Shown here piece after piece: positions 18,403 to 26,752 of a stretch of 64,000 nt of DNA. A program made the position numbers and the translations under genes. Positions within the stretch are counted from its first letter, which is position 1. The number at the start of each line of letters is the position of its first letter. The notes beneath the pieces were generated by a model that ran no database searches, had not been told where the DNA came from, and saw only the letters and a list, made by a program, of their open reading frames with translations. The stretch is from Paraflavitalea pollutisoli (GTDB lineage: Bacteria; Bacteroidota; Bacteroidia; Chitinophagales; Chitinophagaceae), in the NCBI RefSeq assembly GCF_029360705.1, contig NZ_JARKMX010000008.1, forward strand, positions 1,239,949-1,303,948. The letters run 5' to 3'.

Positions 18403-19776
18403 ATGAAACAACTACTCGTTCTATTGCTGAGCCTGGCCTGTTATTACTGTCATGCTCAACACCAGGCAGCCTTCAAACAACTCCGGTACGATGAGGACTA
18501 CTCCCTGCTGCGACAAGACAGCAGCAGGGATTGGTACAAAGCCCTTAAATACACACCGCTATCGCAGCAAGGGCATACGTATCTCAGCCTGGGTGGCGAC
18601 ATCAGGTACCAATACCAGTGGTTTAAAAACGAAAACTGGGGCGCCGCGCCGAAAGACAATGACGGCTTCGTGCTGACCCGCTACCTGGCGCATGCCGATT
18701 TCCATGCCGGTAAACACTTCAGGACCTTTGTGCAACTGCAAAGCAGTTTTGCCAATGGGAAGGTGGCCCCGCCCTCGCCGGTCGATGAAAATCAGCTCGA
18801 CCTGCACCAGGCGTTTGTCGATCTCGCCTTTGCAGGGAAACAGGCATCTTCGATAACGCTCAGGATTGGTCGCCAGGAATTGTTGTACGGATCGCAACGC
18901 CTGGTCGCGGTGCGCGACGGGCCCAATAACCGGCAGGCCTTCGATGCCGCCCGCTTGTTGTACGCCCGCCGTACCTGGCAGGTAGATGTGTTCTATTCCC
19001 GTTTTGTACAGTCGAAGCCAAAGATCTTCGATGATGGGGTGACCAACAATACACGTTTTTGGGGTGCGTACCTCGTCAAGCGTAAAATCCCTTTCTTACG
19101 CAACGTCGATCTGTATTATTTCGGACTGCAGAGAAAGAGTGCAAAGTTCGATGATGGTACCGGTGAAGAGTTGAGGCATTCCGTGGGGACGAGGATCTGG
19201 GATGCCAAAAAGTTTTGGCGCTACGATATCGAAGGCGTGTATCAGTTTGGCGACTTCGCTGGCAAGCAAATAACTGCCTGGACTTTCTCGGTCAATACGA
19301 GCTATAAGTTTGCCAACACCGCACTCAAGCCGGAGTTTGGTGTAAAAACAGAGGTGATCAGTGGAGATGGCCGGTATGGTGACAACAAGCTGCAAACCTT
19401 CAACCCGCTGTTTCCACGCGGAGGTTATTTTGGGTTGGTATCCCTGATCGGCCCGGCCAACCTGTTCGACATACACCCCTCAGTCACCCTGGACCTGTGG
19501 CGCGGACTGTACTTCAACATGGACTATGATATCTTCTGGCGTTACAGCCGCCACGACGGCATCTACGGTCCCAGCACGGCGCTGATCTATTCGGGTAAGG
19601 AGAGCACGCAAAAGTCGATTGGCCGGCAGTACTCGACCCACCTGGAGTATATACCCAACCGGCATTTCTATTTCCGGTGCGAGTTTACGTGGTTCAAGGC
19701 CAGTGATTTTTTGCAGGACGTAGGTCCGGGTAAAAACATCCTGTTCACGTCCACCACAGCCCAATTGAAATTTTAG
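18403..19776 (+). CDS. alginate-export-family outer-membrane porin
   Basis: 457 residues from ATG 18403 (MKQLLVLLLS); an ATG at 18388 overlaps the previous stop but adds MIPPS before the signal peptide and is less likely. Signal peptide ends near CHAQ. The rest is beta-barrel-like with the alginate_exp (PF13372) features: YLSLGGDIRYQYQWF near the start, RIGRQELLYGSQRLV, a PxxxGxYFG-like loop (FPRGGYFGLVS) and the terminal strand TTAQLKF. In Bacteroidota this family is a general outer-membrane channel, so alginate is not implied. It likely works with the two upstream hydrolases in uptake or release of a small substrate. Confidence 0.85.
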   Translation: MKQLLVLLLSLACYYCHAQHQAAFKQLRYDEDYSLLRQDSSRDWYKALKYTPLSQQGHTYLSLGGDIRYQYQWFKNENWGAAPKDNDGFVLTRYLAHADFHAGKHFRTFVQLQSSFANGKVAPPSPVDENQLDLHQAFVDLAFAGKQASSITLRIGRQELLYGSQRLVAVRDGPNNRQAFDAARLLYARRTWQVDVFYSRFVQSKPKIFDDGVTNNTRFWGAYLVKRKIPFLRNVDLYYFGLQRKSAKFDDGTGEELRHSVGTRIWDAKKFWRYDIEGVYQFGDFAGKQITAWTFSVNTSYKFANTALKPEFGVKTEVISGDGRYGDNKLQTFNPLFPRGGYFGLVSLIGPANLFDIHPSVTLDLWRGLYFNMDYDIFWRYSRHDGIYGPSTALIYSGKESTQKSIGRQYSTHLEYIPNRHFYFRCEFTWFKASDFLQDVGPGKNILFTSTTAQLKF

Positions 19777-19793
19777 GCCTACTGCACCACGAC

Positions 19794-19830
19794 ACACGAA
19801 AAAGCCCGATCATGTCGGGCTTTTTCGTGT
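19794..19830 (+). terminator. strong intrinsic terminator
   Basis: Perfect 16-bp arms (19794-19809 and 19815-19830) around a 5-nt loop, GC core GCCCGA/TCGGGC followed by TTTTT. It ends the hydrolase/porin operon ahead of the methionine aminopeptidase gene. Confidence 0.92.
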
Positions 19831-19865
19831 ACAGTAGCCACTGTACGCACTTACTCAGAAAAGAG

Positions 19866-19900
19866 TACTTTTGCACCCTGTTCATTTATAAAAAAGGAGG
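19866..19900 (+). promoter_or_regulatory. promoter -7 and Shine-Dalgarno of the map gene
   Basis: TACTTTTG at 19866-19873 fits the Bacteroidota -7 element. AAGGAGG at 19894-19900 is a full Shine-Dalgarno sequence 8 bp before the ATG. That is unusual here: the other starts in this window lack one. Confidence 0.6.
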
Positions 19901-19908
19901 ATTTACCC

Positions 19909-20673
19909 ATGTCGATCAGCAACGCAGCAGAGTTAGCGGGGATGCAAAAAGCCAGTGAAGCAGTGGCCCATGCCTTGAAGGCCATGACAGCCTATGCCCA
20001 GCCCGGTATGAGCACCAAAGAACTGGACGCCTACGGTGGCAATATCCTGGCGAGCCTCGGCGCCAAATCGGCCCCGTTGTTAACCTATAATTTCCCCGGT
20101 CACACCTGCATCAGCGTCGACAATGAGTTTTGCCATGGCATTCCTTCTACCCAACGTATTTTACAGGAAGGCGACCTCATCAACATCGATGTATCTGCCG
20201 AGTTGAATGGTTTCTGGGCCGATAATGGCGGCTCCTTTGTTCTGGGCAATGACCTGCACCAGCACCAAAAGCTGGTCGATGCCTCCAAAGACATTCTGCG
20301 TATCACACTCGACCATATCCGGGGTGGCGTGAAAATAGCCGACATCGGGCACCTGATGGAAACAGAGGCTAAAAAGAGAGGCTTTAAAGTCATTAAAAGC
20401 CTGGGCGGCCATGGTATTGGCCGAGGCCTTCATGAAGAGCCCAGTGAGCTACTCAATTATAAGAACCGGTACGATCAACGACGATTCAGGAAGAATTCGG
20501 TCGTTGCGATCGAAACCTTCATTTCCACCTCCTCTTCCTACACCAAAGAGCTGAGCGATGGCTGGACGATGGTCGGCGACAAAGGCGGCTTTATGGCGCA
20601 GCACGAACATACTATCGTAGTGACAGATGGCAAGCCAATGATCCTGACGGAAATGAACGGCATTTTCAACTAA
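19909..20673 (+). CDS. map: methionine aminopeptidase, type I
   Basis: 254 residues, the usual length of bacterial type I enzymes. It removes the initiator Met from nascent proteins in the cytoplasm using a two-metal site. All five ligands are present: D94 (NIDVS), D105 (FWADNGG), H168 (GGHGIG), E202 (VAIETF) and E233 (AQHEHT). The substrate His is H76 (FCHGIP). It stands alone with its own promoter after a strong terminator. It resembles the shorter Map variants found as second copies in Bacteroidota rather than the copy in the ribosomal-protein operon; that is inference, since the other copy is not in this window. Confidence 0.94.
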   Translation: MSISNAAELAGMQKASEAVAHALKAMTAYAQPGMSTKELDAYGGNILASLGAKSAPLLTYNFPGHTCISVDNEFCHGIPSTQRILQEGDLINIDVSAELNGFWADNGGSFVLGNDLHQHQKLVDASKDILRITLDHIRGGVKIADIGHLMETEAKKRGFKVIKSLGGHGIGRGLHEEPSELLNYKNRYDQRRFRKNSVVAIETFISTSSSYTKELSDGWTMVGDKGGFMAQHEHTIVVTDGKPMILTEMNGIFN

Positions 20674-20694
20674 CAAAAAATCCAGTCGTTTCAT

Positions 20695-21315
20695 ATGAAA
20701 AACACCCTTCCGAGCTTCTCGGCCCTGGCGTCCATTCTTTTGCTGCTCAGTTGCCAGGGACCAGCCGCCCAAGACAACCACCCCATTGACCTCAGCGACC
20801 AAAAGATCGAATTATCCGTGGATGGCCTGGCAAAAACGACCGACCCGGCTCCGATCCTCACCGCCTCTTTCGAAGATGCACATTTGTTACTGGGGTATGT
20901 CAGCTAAAGGAATGAGTGGGTGTTTGCCCTTTCAGCCTATCTGCCCGATCTGCAACCCGGCACTTACCAGGTCTATAACTGCGACGCTGTCTGCCCATGC
21001 AGTGAACCGACGCCTGGAAATAAACAGATGGCGCGATTTGGTCCCTTAAATAAAGACCCGATGCTAACAGATAGCGCGACAAAGGTCGCCCACCAGGCGC
21101 CTGCACTAGGGCTCACCCCATTGACGCTTGTCATTACGGCCGTCGCAGCAGAACAGGATGCCAGTAAACAATACAACGTCAGGCGAATTCAGGGAACGAT
21201 AAAAGGTACCATGGCTAATGTACAAAAAGACACCGCCAGTAGCGACTGCCGCATTGTTGGAAAAGCGCATCAGCTCACCGGCAATTTCAATGTGCTCTGT
21301 TATGTCAGGAAGTAG
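20695..21315 (+). pseudogene. lipoprotein gene interrupted by one in-frame TAA
   Basis: The frame starts at 20695 with a lipoprotein signal peptide (lipobox LLLSC, Cys 20) and runs 70 codons to a TAA at 20905-20907. The same frame then stays open for another 135 codons (from RNEWVFALSAYLPDLQPG on) to 21315. No shift of frame is needed: a single nonsense codon splits an otherwise coherent protein of about 206 residues. The downstream part is Cys-containing (NCDAVCPC) and looks like the mature domain, with no start of its own beyond a GTG at 20920. The protein is unrecognised. It may be a recent null allele, a sequencing error, or read through. Confidence 0.7.
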
Positions 21316-21329
21316 CCTGCCCCTAAAAC

Positions 21330-21361
21330 ACAACAGGAATACGAACTCGTATTCCTGTTGT
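21330..21361. terminator. stem-loop between convergent genes
   Basis: 15-bp perfect arms ACAACAGGAATACGA/TCGTATTCCTGTTGT with a 2-nt centre. It has no long T-tract. It lies between the broken lipoprotein gene and the convergent S41 protease gene and could serve both. Confidence 0.7.
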
Positions 21362-21386
21362 AATGATATAAGCTGACGATCATGTA

Positions 21387-24300
21387 TTACTTCGACTTAT
21401 CCGGAAAAGCCGGGATCTTCGGCACGCCTGTTTTGGCGCCTTGTGCCAGCTTGTCCAGCAGCTCTTTAATACCCCGCGCCAATTGCGTATCGATGCCCTT
21501 GTATTCATTGTAAGGATCATTGATCACCTCGATATCCGGATGTACTCCTTCCCCTTCGATGATGAAAGAAGAACCATCAGGAGCAAAGTGGGCAAACTCC
21601 GGCTTCCGCATATCGCCACCATCAATAAAGGGCAACGAACCACTGATACCTACTACCCCACCCCAGGTGCGCTGGCCGATCAAGGGTCCTATTTTGTAAT
21701 GCTGGAACTGCCAGGGAAACAGGTCGCCATCAGAAGCAGAATACTGATCGATGAGACAGACTTTGGGACCTACATGCGCATCGGGTTTGATCGACGCCGT
21801 TTTATTGTTCCGCATTACGGTACCCAAACCAGGCTGTCGCAACAACCGCTCGATGATCATCGGCGATACATTGCCACCACCATTACCACGGTCATCGATG
21901 ATGAGCGCTTCCTTGTCGAGTTGGGGATAGAAATAACGGGCAAACTGATTCAGGCCCTCTACGCCCATGTCGGGAATATGTACGTAACCGATCCGTCCGC
22001 CACTGGCCGCATTGACCTTGGCAATGTTCTGCTGTACCCATTCGTGGTAGTACAAAGCAGCTTCATCGGCAATGGGCTTCACCAGCAATTTGCGGGCACC
22101 GGTAGCCGATGCCGTGCTGTTCACTTCGATCTCGATCAACTGATCGGCTTTGCCCACCAGTGGTTCGTAGAGATTACCCACCGATTTGAGTGAAGTACCA
22201 TTAATAGAAATGATGTAGTCACCAGCCTTCACCTTCATGCCCGGCGCCCGTAAAGGCGATACCAGGGTTTTGTTCCAGCTTTGGCCCGACAGGATACTAT
22301 CGATCTTGTAGAAGCCGCTTTTATCGCGGCTGAAACGGGCACCCAGCAATCCCAACTGAATACGGTTGGTGGAAGGACGGTCGCCGCTGTTCACATACGC
22401 GTGTCCAATATTCAACTCACCGATCAATTCACCGATCAGGTAAGTAAGATCATCCCGATAGTTGACATAAGGCAATAAGGGCGCATACTTGTCGTGCATG
22501 GCCTTCCAGTTCACACCATGCATATTGGGATCATAGAAATAGTCGCGCATCTGGCGCCAGCTTTCGTCGTAGATCTGCTTCCACTCGGCACGCAGGTCTA
22601 CATTGACCTTCAGTCCGCTCAACTCGATCTTATTGGAGGGCGTGATCTTTGCCTTATTGAGGTTTTCGATAAAGAAATCAGTGCCCATGCGCACCAGGAT
22701 CTTCTTCGCATCCGGGCTTACGCTGTAAACGCCGAAGCTACCGATCTCGGTTTCTTTCTGATCCGTAAGGCTGAAGAACTTGAATCCACGGCCACCACGT
22801 CCGGCAGCAGAATAGTAAACACCATCTTCCACGGGCACGAAGCCGCCGTAGGAACCGGGCATCACCGGCAGGCTTTCGATACGGTCGGCCAGGCCTTCTT
22901 CATCCACCACTACAGTCACTCCCTTGCCAGCTGGCTTATCGGCATTACCCGTTTTCTTGACGCTATCCGCCTCCGCTTTCACCGCAACCTCATCGCTTTT
23001 GTCGGCAAATGGAGAAGGCGTGGCGGCACTGAGCCGTACAAAATACGGGCGCGACATATCCGTGTACACATGGTTCCATTCCGTATTGCTATAGGTAGGA
23101 TTGAAGTCACGCTGTGATGAAAAATACAACAGTTTGCCATCCGGACTAAATTCGGGGCCACCACTATTATACCAGGTATCAGTAACAGCGATGTTCTTTT
23201 TTGATTCGATATTATACAGCTTGATCACTGTGAACTCACGCGCCTTGCCAGGCACGGTATACGCGATCCACTTGCTATCGGGCGCAAAGGTGTAGGACCC
23301 AAAAGTACCTGCATCGGAATGAGCGATCCGGGTACTGTTGCCCGAAGCAACCTCCACCAGCGTCAGGTGTTGTGCACGTTCGCCAAAGAGCAGGTATTTG
23401 CTGTCGGGGCTCCAGGCGGGACTGAACTTGTACGAACCACCGCCCTTGGTCAATTGCCTGGCGGGTTGCAGTCCATCCTGCTGCTGCACGTACAATTCAT
23501 CTTCGCCGGTGCGGTCAGAAATATAGCTGATCCATTTGCCATCGGGGCTCCAGCCTACATTGCGGTCATGGGCATTGCTCGATTGGGTCAGGTTGCGCGT
23601 CACCCCTGTTTTGGCAGGTACGGTAAACACATCCCCACGCGCACTGAATACCGTGCGTTTGCCATCGGGCGACAGGTCGGCCGAAAAAATGAAATCACCG
23701 GCAAACACCTGCTTGGAACGGCCGGAGGCGAAATCTTCCGCCAGGGTAATGTTCAGTTTGCGGGTCTGGTTATTCGTGAGGTCCAGCAGGTAGATAAAGC
23801 CACCATTCTCAAATACGATGGACTTATCGCCCAGGGAAGGGAACTTGACATCAAATTCCTTGAAGGTGGTCACTTTCTGCGTCTGCTTCGATTTGGTATC
23901 ATACACGAAAATGTTCGCGGTCTTGTCGCGCTCGCTCACGAAATAGATCTTATCCCCGTAATACATGGGGTAAATATCCTGCGCCGGGTTGTTGGTGATG
24001 TTTTCCGTTTTGCCGGTGGCGGGGTCTGTTACCCAGATATCATCCGCCATACCGCCCCGGTAGTTCTTCCAGGTACGAAATTCGCGGAATACGCGGTTCA
24101 TGGCCAGCTTCGAGCCATCCGCGTTGTACGAAGCCCAGGAAGCCACCGAGAAAGGCAATTCCTGGCTCAGGTCGCCATTGATGGGCGCCAGGTACAACTT
24201 GCCTTTAAAAGCATTGAAAGACGTACCACGGCTGCGATAGATCACGTGTTTATCGTCGGGCGACCAGCCCATCACGATATTGTTGGGGCCCATACGGTCG

Positions 24301-24638
24301 GCCAGGTCATCGCGCCCGAGTGTGGCGGTATAAGTGATGCGTTTGGGTTCGCCGCCAGTAGCCGGGATCAGGAACACTTCCGTATTGCCATCGTATTGAC
24401 CGGTGAAAGCGATGGATTTACCATCGTGGCTGAAGCGGGCAAACAATTCGTTGCCGGGATGGCTGGTGATGCGCCGGGCCACGCCACCGGTGGCGGGTAC
24501 CACATAGAGGTCACCTGCATAAGTAAAAGCAACCTGGTTGCCATGTACAGCCGGGAAGCGGAGTAAGCGCGCCTCCTGCTGTGCCTGCAGGCCCAGGATC
24601 GATCCGGACAGGACCAGGGATGATAGTAGTTTTTTCAT
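21387..24638 (-). CDS. tricorn-type S41 protease (TolB propeller, PDZ, S41)
   Basis: 1083 residues from the ATG at 24638 (MKKLLSS); 89 upstream codons of open frame have no coding look. Order: signal peptide ending LQAQ; two TolB/WD40-like beta-propeller regions (about 25-640) with repeated SPDGK motifs; a tricorn C1-like helical part (about 690-780); a PDZ domain (about 800-890, KAGDYIISINGTSL); and the S41 core (about 900-1060). The core has DDRGNGGGNVS and nucleophile motif SASDGD. It is an exported peptidase for peptides or misfolded envelope proteins. The domain set is complete and matches secreted tricorn homologues of Bacteroidota. Confidence 0.93.
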   Translation of the reverse strand: MKKLLSSLVLSGSILGLQAQQEARLLRFPAVHGNQVAFTYAGDLYVVPATGGVARRITSHPGNELFARFSHDGKSIAFTGQYDGNTEVFLIPATGGEPKRITYTATLGRDDLADRMGPNNIVMGWSPDDKHVIYRSRGTSFNAFKGKLYLAPINGDLSQELPFSVASWASYNADGSKLAMNRVFREFRTWKNYRGGMADDIWVTDPATGKTENITNNPAQDIYPMYYGDKIYFVSERDKTANIFVYDTKSKQTQKVTTFKEFDVKFPSLGDKSIVFENGGFIYLLDLTNNQTRKLNITLAEDFASGRSKQVFAGDFIFSADLSPDGKRTVFSARGDVFTVPAKTGVTRNLTQSSNAHDRNVGWSPDGKWISYISDRTGEDELYVQQQDGLQPARQLTKGGGSYKFSPAWSPDSKYLLFGERAQHLTLVEVASGNSTRIAHSDAGTFGSYTFAPDSKWIAYTVPGKAREFTVIKLYNIESKKNIAVTDTWYNSGGPEFSPDGKLLYFSSQRDFNPTYSNTEWNHVYTDMSRPYFVRLSAATPSPFADKSDEVAVKAEADSVKKTGNADKPAGKGVTVVVDEEGLADRIESLPVMPGSYGGFVPVEDGVYYSAAGRGGRGFKFFSLTDQKETEIGSFGVYSVSPDAKKILVRMGTDFFIENLNKAKITPSNKIELSGLKVNVDLRAEWKQIYDESWRQMRDYFYDPNMHGVNWKAMHDKYAPLLPYVNYRDDLTYLIGELIGELNIGHAYVNSGDRPSTNRIQLGLLGARFSRDKSGFYKIDSILSGQSWNKTLVSPLRAPGMKVKAGDYIISINGTSLKSVGNLYEPLVGKADQLIEIEVNSTASATGARKLLVKPIADEAALYYHEWVQQNIAKVNAASGGRIGYVHIPDMGVEGLNQFARYFYPQLDKEALIIDDRGNGGGNVSPMIIERLLRQPGLGTVMRNNKTASIKPDAHVGPKVCLIDQYSASDGDLFPWQFQHYKIGPLIGQRTWGGVVGISGSLPFIDGGDMRKPEFAHFAPDGSSFIIEGEGVHPDIEVINDPYNEYKGIDTQLARGIKELLDKLAQGAKTGVPKIPAFPDKSK

Positions 24639-25159
24639 GTGCGATGTAGCGTTTAAATATGAAACCTTTAGGATAAGAGGGGCGAAAAATACGGCATTAT
24701 TTGGATTGAGAAGCCCCCCGTATGACCGAAGGCTTTTCCGGCGACACAAAAATAGCCCGTCACCTACCCCATGCTGTAGAAAATGGGGTGGCGTTCCCGG
24801 AAACAAGTGACGACCTACGGCCGTTTGTGTGACGAACGGGCAGTTGGCCTCGGATTTTCTTTTTTTCAGGGACGGGCGGATACAAAACCAGTGATATTCG
24901 TCCATAACTGTGAGCTAAACGGAACACATTCCTCAATTCCTTCTCTGTTCCTCCTCGATTCCACCTCTGTTGCACTACGGATCCCGAGGACCCAATGAGG
25001 AGGCAAAGAGGTGACAACAGGGTTGAGGCGGGAAGGAGCAACGTACACGTAAAATCATCCATCCCATAAAATCGCACCGACCTGGGACTATGTAGCCGTA
25101 CGTGCCTATGAATGGCAAATGATTATTGCCTGATGACCTGCAATAGACTAGCTCCGCTA
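24639..25159. other. 520-bp stretch without a recognised gene
   Basis: It lies between the tricorn-type protease start and the DUF3050 stop, both on the minus strand. It should contain the protease promoter, but no clean TAnnTTTG element was found on the minus strand near 24660-24720. Short open frames here have no coding character. No repeat, tRNA or terminator stands out. Confidence 0.4.
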
Positions 25160-25927
25160 TTACTTGTAACTTTGGGCAATCGCGTCCCACAGCTCGATCC
25201 GTTGCTGAAGCGCCAGCTTTACTGCTTCTGTGGAAGTCTGCCACATTTGTTCATCCTCTCCATGCAATTCCTCTGTCATCTGGAAAGCCAATTGCGAATG
25301 ATGTTCGCCATCAACCTCGATATGGCGCTCCAGATAATACTTGAGGGTCTTGAATTGATTGCCTGTTTGCTTATTAAGCTCCGTGACAAAGGATATAAAC
25401 ATACCGGGTATCAGGTCTTCCCGGCCAAATGTAAATACGGCCGCCTGAGTAGCAGGCTGGTTCGCATGGATAACGGCAAAAGTACCTTCCACAAAACGGG
25501 CAGCCGCCTGTGGCACACCGGAATTTTGAAGACTTGCTGTTACAGGCTGCCGGCCTTTTAATTTATCGATGAAACCATCGATCACTGCGAGTCTACAACC
25601 GGCCTCCGCCATAGCTTTCAGGTACAATTCAAAATGGCTGGTCCTGCGTCCTTCCTGGTCCACGTCCGACTCCTCACCCAACACGATCTCGTTGATCAGG
25701 TACCGGGTTTCTGGACTACCGACCGGTATCCAGGGCAGTTCAACGGAAGTCAGGTTACGCTGTAATGATTTAAGCAGGGACATGAAATCCCACACGGCGA
25801 AAACATGGTGCTCCAGGAAGATCCGTAAGCGATCAACATTATTGGTAGCTGCATACACAGGATGCTGTATCAACTGTTGCCGAAGCGGTTCAATGTCGCG
25901 TTGCAGACGATCGATATACTTACTCAT
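25160..25927 (-). CDS. DUF3050 protein, heme-oxygenase-like fold
   Basis: 255 residues, full length for the DUF3050 family, no signal peptide. The helix-rich sequence opens with IEPLRQQLIQHPVY and has FLEHHVFAVWDFMSLLK, typical of heme-oxygenase-like four-helix bundles. Conserved acid/His residues include E39, H40, H41, E147, H154, E170 and the run H202-x3-D206-x2-H209 (RHIEVDGEHH). That pattern resembles the metal ligands of heme-oxygenase-like diiron oxidases, so an oxidative, metal-dependent activity is possible. This is inference, and DUF3050 has no function I can name with certainty. It is transcribed alone from a -7 element 18 bp upstream. Confidence 0.85.
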   Translation of the reverse strand: MSKYIDRLQRDIEPLRQQLIQHPVYAATNNVDRLRIFLEHHVFAVWDFMSLLKSLQRNLTSVELPWIPVGSPETRYLINEIVLGEESDVDQEGRRTSHFELYLKAMAEAGCRLAVIDGFIDKLKGRQPVTASLQNSGVPQAAARFVEGTFAVIHANQPATQAAVFTFGREDLIPGMFISFVTELNKQTGNQFKTLKYYLERHIEVDGEHHSQLAFQMTEELHGEDEQMWQTSTEAVKLALQQRIELWDAIAQSYK

Positions 25928-25944
25928 AGTGTAAAATAAAGCCG

Positions 25945-25952
25945 CAAATATA
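25945..25952 (-). promoter_or_regulatory. -7 element of the DUF3050 gene
   Basis: TATATTTG on the minus strand matches TAnnTTTG and lies 18 bp upstream of the ATG at 25927. No -33 element at proper spacing was recognised. Confidence 0.45.
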
Positions 25953-26036
25953 TTATAAGATGATCAAATACGAGATGAACACCACCCTATTGCGGAGAGC
26001 AAGTTTTCGCTTGCTGGAAATTGGATGCCCAATGAG

Positions 26037-26044
26037 TACCTTTG
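26037..26044 (+). promoter_or_regulatory. -7 element of the methyltransferase gene
   Basis: TACCTTTG fits TAnnTTTG and lies 20 bp before the ATG at 26064. Confidence 0.5.
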
Positions 26045-26063
26045 TGCACCAAGTCTTTAATGC

Positions 26064-26669
26064 ATGTCTCAATCATCCAGCCAATCACAAAGTCCTTTCT
26101 CATTTCGATCAGATCAGGACTTTCACCAATTGTATCCACGGGAAATTCGCCGGCTGGCCACTAAACAATGGACCTCCCTGAAGGTGGCTGAATATGCCAC
26201 CAATTTTCTGACTCCCACGGAGGGAGTAAAAATACTGGATATTGGAAGCGGGGTCGGCAAGTTTTGCCTGGCTGGGGCTCACTATGCTCCCAAGGCCTCT
26301 TTTTACGGCATTGAACAACGGACGGACCTGGTGGCCCATGCCAACGCAGCCAAAAGCATACTGCAATTGCCAAATGTTCGTTTTCTGTCTGGCAATTTTA
26401 CCCGGCTCGATTTTAAACAATACGATCACTTCTATTTCTTCAATTCGTTTTATGAGCACCTGGCACACGAAAACCAGATTGATAACAAAATAAAATACTC
26501 GATCACACTGTTCGATTACTATACCAAATGCCTGTATGATAAACTCGACAAGCAACCAGTGGGGGCAAGAATAGTCACTTACCACTTACTGGAGAACAGG
26601 ATGCCCCCAGGTTACGAAGAAGTAGAGTCGCTGGAGTCCGACTTGCTCAAGTGTTGGATAAAACGTTAG
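26064..26669 (+). CDS. class I SAM-dependent methyltransferase
   Basis: 201 residues. Motif I, ILDIGSGVGKFCLAG (about residues 57-71), is followed by the acidic end of strand 2 (FYGIEQRTDLV), strand 4 (FYFFNSFYEHL) and the later strand GARIVTYHLL. The N-terminus is Ser/Gln-rich. The helix YPREIRRLATKQWT precedes the core. The substrate is unknown; the GSGVGKF motif and the E-Q after strand 2 resemble small DOT1-like or generic methyltransferases. It is cytoplasmic and monocistronic, divergent from DUF3050, and convergent with an S41 protease gene with a stem-loop between them. Confidence 0.85.
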   Translation: MSQSSSQSQSPFSFRSDQDFHQLYPREIRRLATKQWTSLKVAEYATNFLTPTEGVKILDIGSGVGKFCLAGAHYAPKASFYGIEQRTDLVAHANAAKSILQLPNVRFLSGNFTRLDFKQYDHFYFFNSFYEHLAHENQIDNKIKYSITLFDYYTKCLYDKLDKQPVGARIVTYHLLENRMPPGYEEVESLESDLLKCWIKR

Positions 26670-26680
26670 ACACTGATCAT

Positions 26681-26715
26681 AAAAACAACCCCTGGAATGG
26701 AAGTCCCAAGGGTTG
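26681..26715 (-). terminator. intrinsic terminator of the S41 protease gene
   Basis: 10-bp stem CAACCCCTGG/CCAAGGGTTG (one mismatch) with a 10-nt loop. Read on the minus strand it is followed by TTTTT. Confidence 0.6.
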
Positions 26716-26752
26716 CCTGTCTTTACCTGAACGATAAGCCCTTGCTGGCTAA

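Noticed and set aside
20695-20920. Frameshift between two halves of the lipoprotein gene
   Set aside because: Both halves are in the same frame (start positions differ by a multiple of three), so the break is a nonsense codon, not a frameshift.
24639-24905. 89-residue N-terminal extension of the tricorn-type protease
   Set aside because: The signal peptide begins at the ATG at 24638; the extension has no hydrophobic or conserved features.
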